Shown here piece by piece: positions 32,628 to 39,526 of a stretch of 39,526 nucleotides of DNA (position 1 is the stretch's first letter; every line of letters starts with the position of its first letter). The stretch spans positions 1 to 39,526 of the forward strand of contig NDFF03000008.1 in NCBI GenBank assembly GCA_002150815.3, read 5' to 3'. The notes beneath the pieces were generated by a model. The model ran no database searches and was not told the DNA's origin. It saw nothing but the letters and a program-made list of their open reading frames with translations. The stretch is from Grammothele lineata (taxonomy: Eukaryota > Basidiomycota > Agaricomycetes > Polyporales > Polyporaceae). Both the position numbers and the translations under genes were made by a program.

Positions 32628-35201
32628 ATGTTGCGCGGTATTCCTGCACCACGCGCGTTCAACGTCGCGTCAAAAGCTCGCGTCACGACTGCTAGAAAGC
32701 TTCACACCCAGAGACCTCTAACGTCCGGACGTGCCAATGCTGCCCTCACCGTAACCTCTTCGGCTCTTGTTGCGAGCGCGCTATGGTATGCATTTGCTCA
32801 AGCCGAAACAATACACAACGACGCTCCTTCAGTGGCCGATGCGCTGGAGGCTAGGCCGGTCGATACGTCAAGCCGGACTGTGCTGGAGGACGCGGAACTG
32901 TCAATGCTAGTATGGGGATCTAACAAGTAAGCAACACTTCTTCTTGCGCGGTGTCTGTGATGCTTATGCTTCCTAAGGTCGCACGTTCTGGACGGAGAAC
33001 TTCCTGATTCTGTGCGTGTGCCGACTAGTTCCGGCTGGTTCAAGAACGTGGCCCTGAAGGACCTCGCGCTTCACGAACAACATGCCGCGTGTGTGGACGC
33101 ACGCGGCGACGTGTATCAATGGGGCGACGGTTTCTTTGGAAGTGCGCCAGGCTCGTCTCACGCACGGCCTGAGCTAACACTCAAGGGAAAGGTGTGTGAC
33201 TTCAGTTCCACTGCTACAGAACACCCCTCAAAGTAACCCTTTGCTGTACAGAACATCACGCAACTTCAGCTCACGCGGTCGCGAGTCTTCGCACTCTCCT
33301 CCTCCGGGCGTGTTTATGTGTTGTCCTCACGCAAAGCCCAGCAAGCCCTCCCGAACAATGTACAGAGTTCCACGAGCTCTTGGACCGGCTGGCTTTGGGG
33401 CGAGGAGCAGCACGTCGACTTCGCCGAGATCACCCCCTCCGAGAAGCTCAGGCGTGGCGAACGGTATGTCCTCCCCGCTCGCACTCATCCCGCCCCCAGT
33501 CCTCGCCTCGCCAAAAGATACACCTCTTACGTCTTCCCTCCTCAGATTCGTGCAGATCTCGACCGGCACAGACCACCTCCTGGCCGTCACGTCTGATGGG
33601 CGCACTTTCGCGCACCCCATTACCCTGGCCGCCAACTCGCACGGTCAGCTCGGCTTCCGCAAATGTGACGTGCCCGCCCCCGCGGACGCGCAAGCGAGCA
33701 ACGCGGTACAAACGCGCGTGGGCCTCGAGCTCACCCCAAAATCCATCGCGGACCCCTACGCCAAAGCGAGCCCCGCGGTGCGCCCCGCGGGCTCCGCGTC
33801 GCGGCTTAGCGAGGCCTTCGTCGGCGCGGAGGCCGTCGCGGCGGGCGTAGACGACGCAAGCGTGAGGTGGTCGGACAAGCTGTTCGAGGTGCCCGCGCTG
33901 AGGGGCGTTAAGATCGACCGCGTCGTGGCGGGCGCGCGGAGCAGCTTTGCGAAGACGTCATCGGGCAGGGTGCTCGGCTGGGGCGCGAACGAGTTCGGGT
34001 GAGTCTCGCTTTTGGTTCTTTTTGAATGTATCCGTGGAAAGGAGGTTCGCAAGTGTCGAGAACAGTGAACGTCGTGCCCGAGGGGCTCTCCTCGAGGTGA
34101 AGGCGGCCTGCGGCATGGAAGTTGCGAGTTCCTTTCTCGCAAAGCAAGGGCGATCTACCACACTGTTATTCTCATGTCGCCGTCACTAGCCGATAATGGA
34201 CGTTGACCATACTTCTGCATACAGGCAAATTGGCCTCGGCGGCAATGTGACCTTAGACACGATCACCGTTCCTACCGAGGTTATTTTGTGGAGAATGGTT
34301 CCTGCTGCTACGAAGACAACGTGTCGCAATGTCTTTGCCGGTAAGTTAGCCCCACTTCAAACCTAGCGGTGTGCGCTAACGGACTGCAGGCGGTGATCTC
34401 ACTATATTTGAGGTGGAGCGTTCGGACGGTTCGAGCATGCCAGCCGTGGAAGTTCTCGCATGCGGGAACGGCCAATACGGCGGCTTAGGGAATGCCCAAT
34501 ACAGCAACGCGCAATCCACGCCTGTTCGTGCGAAGAACGTCAGCGGACTGCTGGAATGTGAGTGTCATATTCACTGTACCTCTCGGGGAGCGCGCTCCGG
34601 ACGGCTTGTATGGGCTGGTGGCGGTCCACGTTTCGATGAGCGCGTTGTGGCGCTCCACCCTTAATATCGGCGTGTTCTGCCTCGTGGCAGCCGTTTCATA
34701 TGTGCTTAAACTCTAAGCCGTTTGTTCGACTGCTGCGGGCCGGTTCCGAAATCCGAAATAAGGCGACCGGGACGGGCAGCGCAATCTGGAGCTGAGCGGA
34801 TCATGCCCAGGGCCGAAGGGACTGACAGTGTTTCTTGTCTCATAGACAGCGAAGCGACGGGGAACCTGCAGGCAATAGCGCCTGATGCTGTCTCGATTTC
34901 TCCGACTGGGCACGTTCTGCTCACCCTCGACACAAGAGCGCGCGCCGGACCGGGAGGCGGAGGGCGGGACGTGGTGGCCTGGGGTGCAAACTTTGACTAC
35001 CAGCTGGGGACCGGAAAGCGCGGAAGCCAAGCCGTGCCGACAATCATCCCGACGGTGGAGGGGGGCCGGTTCATGCTGCAGTCGAAGCGGGCGAAGGAGG
35101 TGAGGGACCTGCGGGGCCAGGTGTGGAAGAAGGGCGTCGAAGTCGAGCAGCGGGCGGTGGCAGGCTGGAACAACTCGGTCGTCTACTGGCGGATGCGCTA
35201 A
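32628..35201 (+). CDS. FMP25: FMP25-like mitochondrial RCC1 beta-propeller protein
   Basis: Yeast Fmp25 is a mitochondrial inner-membrane RCC1-domain protein needed for assembly of the respiratory bc1 complex. Exons 32628-32926, 32978-33191, 33252-33463, 33546-33998, 34225-34340, 34390-34557 and 34846-35201; phases agree; about 605 aa. The N terminus (MLRGIPAPRAFNVASKARVT) is a basic, amphipathic presequence, followed by a membrane helix (NAALTVTSSALVASALWYAF). RCC1-type blades follow: DVYQWGDGFFG, GRVLGWGANEFGQIGLG, VLACGNGQYGGLGN and DVVAWGANFDYQLGTGKRGS. The C terminus VWKKGVEVEQRAVAGWNNSV is the conserved ending. I chose ATG 32628 because it begins the presequence. The last intron (288 nt) is far longer than the others. 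Confidence 0.88.
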
Positions 35202-35694
35202 GCGGGCCGGGGGCGGGAAAAGACGGGACGCGGGCACACTAGAGAGAGTTCCCAGGTCTATTGTTGTGTATGGACACGGATGGAGATTTCGGGCTCGATT
35301 GAGCGGATTGGACGCAGGCTGTGACCTGGCGACGAGGGCTTGCTCGACGGGCGGGCGAGGAGTAGTAACGCTGCGGGAGGAATCAGATCTATGCGGAGCC
35401 CGGCATTGGACGCGGAAGCCCTTGCCAGGGTCGGAGCGGGTCGCGGACGATACTAAAGCGGCCTCGCCGCTGCCTCGAGTGCGCGCACATGGCTTGACTC
35501 TCCTCCTGCTCTCTCCTCCACTCGCCTCGCTCGTCTCCTCTCTCCGCGTTCCTTCCTCAGGCAGGACCTCGCTCAGGTCTATCATCGGCCGACCCTTCCC
35601 TCGTGTCCAACCTATCCCACCGCCCACGCTCTCATAAGCCCCCGCCGGCCCACATCCCGCACCTCTCTCCTTCCCCCCGTCCCTTCCAGTCGCT
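35202..35694 (+). other. Intergenic region between FMP25 and the Ser/Asp-rich gene
   Basis: FMP25 3' region followed by a long CT-rich leader (about 35500-35694). The minus-strand ORF 34713-35627 overlaps the FMP25 coding sequence and is not supported. Confidence 0.45.
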
Positions 35695-36860
35695 ATGCAA
35701 TCCCCCCTCCGCGCCCTCTCGCCGGGCTCCTCTCTCTCCTCCTATGAGTTTTTCTCTTATCACTCGCGCAACGGCTCCCGCGGCGCCGCCTCCGACGATT
35801 CCCCCAGCGGATCGGATTCGTACGGCACCGTCTCCGACGGCGGCTCGTCCGACGACGACGAGATCCTCCTTTCCTTCTCCGACATCTCCTCCGCCGACTT
35901 CCTCTCCCAGCGCGGCGAGCCCCGTACCCCCGTCGTCTTCTCCGACGATGAGTTCGTCCTTATGAGCCGCCCCCGCTCCCCGGCATCCGATAGCGCCGAC
36001 GATGACGACCTCGCAACCTCCTTCTCCGCCCTCTCCGTCGGCACCACTAGCACGCGCTCTGCCCGCCGCCGCGCCGCGTCCTCCATCCAGCGCGCGAAGA
36101 CGACTCCGACTCCGGGCGAGCCCCAGTCGTCCCCCAAGCGCCGCAACCGGAAACGGCGCACTGCTGCGGGTGCGATGGAGGCGCCTGGCAACGCCGCGCC
36201 TTCTGAGGCGGGAAAGGTTGACCCTGCGGCCGCGAAACGCCAGAGCCCATCCAAGACGCGGCGCAAGGCTCGCAGGGCCGCTGCGCGCGCTGCCGCCGCG
36301 AGCCCGGCGCCATCCAGCGCGAGCGTCGGCCGTGCTGCGGGCTTGGGCGATCGCCCGATCGTGGACGACGTCTCCGAGGCGGGCAGCGAGTGCCTATACG
36401 TACCCCCGGAGCTGTATAAGAGCGCGCAACGCTATGTATCCTCGTACGTCTCCTCCTTTCCTTTGCGCTGTAGGAGCGGATGCTCATTGGTTCATGATCT
36501 TCTCTTTCCTTTCTCCCCTTCCCTCTCGCGTGCAGGGTCCTCTCGGCCGACCCAACGACCAAGGCGGAACTCTCGAAGCTCGAGTTCCTGCAAGCCCTCA
36601 TCATCGAGCTGGGTCTCTACACGGGCCTCGCCGCGCTCCCGAGCTCGATGCGCGCCGCGAAGGCGCTCCTCAAGTCGCAGGCGTTCCTCAACGTGCGCGA
36701 TTACCTCGACGTGCGCTCCCAGGGCGTGGAAGCACTCCGCGAGGTCATGCACCCCTCTCGCTCTGCGCTCATGCGTGAGATCCGCGGCGGCAAGAAGGCT
36801 CCCGCGAAGACCGTCAAGGAGACCGGCCTCTCCGTCCTCCTCGTCACCTGCTACCGGTGA
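35695..36860 (+). CDS. Unknown Ser/Asp-rich protein with conserved-looking helical C terminus
   Basis: Exons 35695-36443 and 36536-36860 (92-nt intron, phase 2) give 357 aa. Residues 1-240 are disordered: Ser/Asp-rich acidic (SDGGSSDDDEILLSFSDISS), then Lys/Arg-rich with nuclear-localisation-like KRRNRKRRT and KTRRKARRAAARAAAA. The C-terminal 110 residues look folded and helical (KLEFLQALIIELGLYTGLAA, MRAAKALLKSQAFLNVRDYL) and end in a basic segment (REIRGGKKAPAKTVKE). I do not recognise the family. The basic patches suggest a nuclear protein. The splice restores a continuous amphipathic helix across the junction, which supports the model. Confidence 0.7.
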
Positions 36861-38232
36861 AGAGCATAATGAACGTGCCCCGCCGTTCGTGGACGCGGGC
36901 GGCGCGAAGCTGCCCCCCACGTGTAGAACGGCGGCGATTCCTCTCGCATAAGGAGTTGCATATCTCTCTGACCTATCAGATCGCCCCGGTGCCCGTGTAA
37001 ATGCTGCTCAGGCGCAAGTCTGAGCGAACGCTCTGCGCCCCCGCACCTATCTGGTCGGGCGGCGCGGGCGTCCCGGCCTGCGAAGGCCCCGTTATGCCCT
37101 CCCCCTCTTTTTCTATCTACGCCTGCTCCGACCGCCAAGACCGTCCCTTCGCTTCTGCCGCCTCGCCGGCGCACTCCTTCTTCGACCTTGTACAAAGAAC
37201 TTAGCGGCGACCTTCGCACGTCACCGCTGCCATTCCACCGGGAATTCGACTTCCCGTCGTCTCCAGCCTCTCCTTAGTTTCTCCTTAATACCTCTTGTTC
37301 CTGATTGCGCTTCCTCCCTCTCCCACCCTCCTTGCCATACGCCCTCACGTCGAACCGTTGCAGGACGGCGTCGCTTGTGCCTCGCCCCGACTCCTCGCGT
37401 TCGCGTTTATGTACCATATACTGTACGACCATCGCCACCGACCCCCGGTCGCATTTCCGTCGCCCCCGTGCGCGCGCTTCGTGTATCCTTTTGTTTCGCT
37501 GTTTGTATGCTTCGACCTGCTTCGCTACTGTGCCCGTATTGCTTTAGCCCTAGCGTTTTGACGACAATGTAGATATCCCTGTATGATATTGAGGAGTAGA
37601 CGCCCTCTCCCGGCACCTCCAATCCAGCATAAAGTTCACCTGTCCTTGCGCGCCATGCTGGTCTGCGGCTAACTTCCGGAATCGGGATTTCGTAGTCGCC
37701 GGTCAAATCCAGAACTTCGTCGCAGGACTATTGGCACCACAGACAACATCTCATTAAGAATGAAAGCTGTACCAGGTTTAACGTACGTAGTAAGATGGCC
37801 GGGTACATCGCGAAAATACGAGCAGGTACTAGAGGCACACTGTCCGCGGTCTACTTAGAAAGATATAGTAATAGACCCACACGCGCGGAGCACACTCGCC
37901 CGCAACCATCCATCCCGTACACCTCTATCTTGACTATATACAGCACACATCCGGGAGCAAAGTGGACAGGACCTCGCCGTGTGGACGTAGGCGGAGAGAG
38001 GGATAACGGGAAGGCGGGCAAGGACGGGAGGGGCGAGAGCAAGGCACGAGCGAGGAAGAGAAGTGGGGAGACGACGGGGATAGGATGAAACGAGGGTATA
38101 CAGGCGGCATCTTCGAGTCCATAAAGCGTGCACTGCGGGCGGGGCTGAGGCGCATCAGGGATGCACGCTCCCAGACCGCACCCGGAGGACGCTGATGCAC
38201 GCGCGCTGGGGGCGCGTCGCGGCCAAGGCCGC
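36861..38232. other. 3'-3' intergenic region before the DPBB gene
   Basis: About 1.4 kb between convergent genes. It contains 3' UTRs and unremarkable sequence. ORFs here overlap each other on both strands without domain features, and no repeat or RNA gene was recognised. Confidence 0.4.
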
Positions 38233-39109
38233 TTAAGCGGCCTCGGCGCCGGCGATCATAAAGTCGACGAGGCCGACGAACGCCTGGTTCACGGACGCGA
38301 GCATCTCAGCGGTCGTGGGGGTCGCGGAAGCGGTCGAAGACGTGGACGAGGACGAGGACGTGGTGGAGGTCGAGGTCGTCGAAGGCGTCGAGGAGGAGCT
38401 CGAGGAGGAGCTGCTGCTAGTGCTGCTAGAGCTGCTGCTCCAGGTGCTGGACGTGGAGGTAGTCTTGTGCGTGCTCTTGTGCGAGGTCGTCGTGGGCGTC
38501 CAGCTCGTCGTGGGAGTCCAGCTAGTCGTGGGCGTCCACGCGGGCGTGGATGAGTGGGTCGAGCTGTGTTTGGTGCTGGAAGTAGTTGGATCGCTGTCGC
38601 CCTCGTCGGTGAACCGCCAGGTGGCGTAGAGGACACCCTCATCCAGGGACGCGAGTGCGGAGAAGAGGCCCTCGGAGAGGTCAAGGCCGCCGTTGGCGGG
38701 GCAGCCAGGGCACTGAACCGGATTGAGTACGAGCCGATCAAGTCGAGAAAAACAGGGCGCCTCACCTCGTCCATGATCGTAGCGCCAACGGTCTTCCCGT
38801 TGTAAGTGATCTCAATCGGCCTGAAGCAGTTGGGACCAGGGTAACCAGAGCCGTACATCTGTTGGAGAGCGGTGATTGAGTTACAGTGACATGACTCTGT
38901 TCAGGAGCGACTTACGGCGCTGTTCAAGGCGACGATCTGGGAAAAGGCTGTGAGAACGCTGCGAAGGGCGGCCTGATGTAAAGCCTAATACTCACGTAGT
39001 CCGACTTAACGTTGGTCTTGCCACAGGCGCCGCTGGAACAATGCATGAGCATCAGGGTGTTTTGTAGAAAAAATGAGGGCGCTCACAGGCCAACATCGTA
39101 GTAAGTGAG
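38233..39109 (-). pseudogene. Secreted double-psi beta-barrel (RlpA/expansin-like) gene, 5' end lost to LTR insertion
   Basis: Minus-strand exons 39109-39087, 39032-38996, 38936-38916, 38858-38766 and 38712-38233, with consistent phases. The remaining product begins LTYYDVGLGACGKTNVKSDY and continues IVALNSAMYGSGYPGPNCFR, ITYNGKTVGATIMDECPGC and GLDLSEGLFSALASLDEGVL. These are the diagnostic motifs of fungal DPBB proteins (expansin/RlpA-like; barwin fold), usually extracellular. A Ser/Thr-rich linker with three WTPTTS-type repeats and long Ser runs follows, then a hydrophobic C terminus (NQAFVGLVDFMIAGAEAA). No signal peptide or start codon is found upstream: the frame passes directly into an LTR at 39110 and meets a stop. 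The first exon has therefore apparently been separated from the rest. Confidence 0.82.
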
Positions 39110-39416
39110 TGTAACGGACGCGTCGCGGACGTCACTCGTCACCCCCTAGTCACGTCTCATCACCGTTCTGGTACTGTTCCGCTTATCTGTCCTTACTCGT
39201 AGATTCAGCCACTGTCCTTACCGAGTATCTCCCGAGGTCGTACGTATCGGTAGTCTTCCGCCCGCGCACGGACCTCGTAGTCGTACCTATAAGTAGAGAC
39301 GTCTTGCATGTAGTTCTGCAGCATACCCGTGAATCAAGCAGCCTTGCAACCTGTCTCTTTCCGTGTGCTCTTCACTCGTGTTACCGCAACGTTCCCACGG
39401 GATCGCGACGGTTACA
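39110..39416 (+). mobile_element. Long terminal repeat of an LTR retrotransposon (307 bp)
   Basis: The sequence runs from TGTAACGGACGCG to CGCGACGGTTACA, so its ends are short inverted repeats of the TG..CA type. A TATA element (CTATAAGTAG, 39287-39296) lies inside, consistent with a plus-oriented 5' LTR promoter. The five bases before it (GTGAG, 39105-39109) would be the target duplication; the bases after it (TATTT) do not match, so this is not a solo LTR with an intact duplication. The element probably continues beyond the window. Confidence 0.65.
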
Positions 39417-39526
39417 TATTTTTGACAATCGTCTCTCTGCTTAACTCCTCTACTTGCTTGTCTCTACTCTCTCTGCTTAACTAGTCTTGTCGCCGTCGGC
39501 CGCCCCCGAGCTTGATCTCCTCGTGA
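39417..39526 (+). mobile_element. Start of the retrotransposon internal region
   Basis: Begins TATTTTTGACAATCG directly after the LTR, where a primer-binding site would be expected; I cannot match it to a specific tRNA. A 15-bp direct repeat (TCTCTCTGCTTAACT) occurs at about 39430 and 39468. No coding sequence has started by the window end. Confidence 0.4.

Noticed and set aside
34713..35627. Minus-strand ORF (304 aa) opposite the end of FMP25
   Set aside because: Covers the conserved last FMP25 exon and its promoter-side neighbour; low-complexity Pro/Arg/Ser.
38300..38520. Minisatellite-like repeat on the plus strand
   Set aside because: It is the Ser/Thr-rich linker coding sequence (WTPTTS units and Ser runs) of the DPBB gene on the minus strand.
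1..39526. CRISPR array, operon structure or bacterial-type features
   Set aside because: The genes are intron-rich and eukaryotic; no regularly spaced direct repeats were seen.

Overview
The window looks like chromosomal DNA from a filamentous Agaricomycete, probably a polypore-type basidiomycete. It is GC-rich, and its conserved genes are split by many short introns (about 40-100 nt, GT..AG). It also carries a KDZ-superfamily transposase of a kind that is abundant in Agaricomycetes. All exon models below were built by hand from reading frames, splice sites and phase agreement; no transcript or database evidence was available.

Layout. 1-240: the tail of an unidentified ORF entering from the left. 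603-6021: a DNA transposon with a KDZ transposase (+), a convergent five-exon companion gene (-) that I do not recognise, and an array of repeated, mutually inverted motifs at the right flank. 6188-9842: two housekeeping genes, RNA polymerase III subunit RPC82 and linker histone H1. 10527-11000: a possible decayed gene. 12106-15195: a nuclear protein with an N-terminal GDS1-like winged helix and a C-terminal APSES/KilA-N-like segment. 16191-20483: a JSN1/PUF-type RNA-binding protein with two RRMs and Pumilio repeats. 21046-24133: a class I histone deacetylase (-) divergent from a small conserved fungal protein with a myristoylation-like N terminus (+).

24335-31554 is an accessory island. It holds five intact, mostly intronless genes and one decayed copy, encoding small four-helix membrane proteins. 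At least three (26879, 28385 and 29526) share a GPxxG motif in helix 3 and a W-x-x-x-R...I-R-L ending, so they are diverged tandem duplicates. I know of no described function for this family. A palindromic ACCCG-rich repeat lies between two members.

32628-36860: the mitochondrial RCC1-type protein FMP25 and an unknown Ser/Asp-rich protein. 38233-39109: a secreted double-psi beta-barrel (DPBB/expansin-like) gene whose 5' end is missing. The coding sequence stops where a 307-bp LTR (TGTAAC...GTTACA) begins, so the window ends inside an LTR retrotransposon that appears to have broken this gene.

The strongest candidates for undescribed biology are the four-TM membrane-protein island and the KDZ element's companion gene with its repeat array. 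The conserved genes are separate housekeeping or regulatory units and do not form an operon-like pathway.
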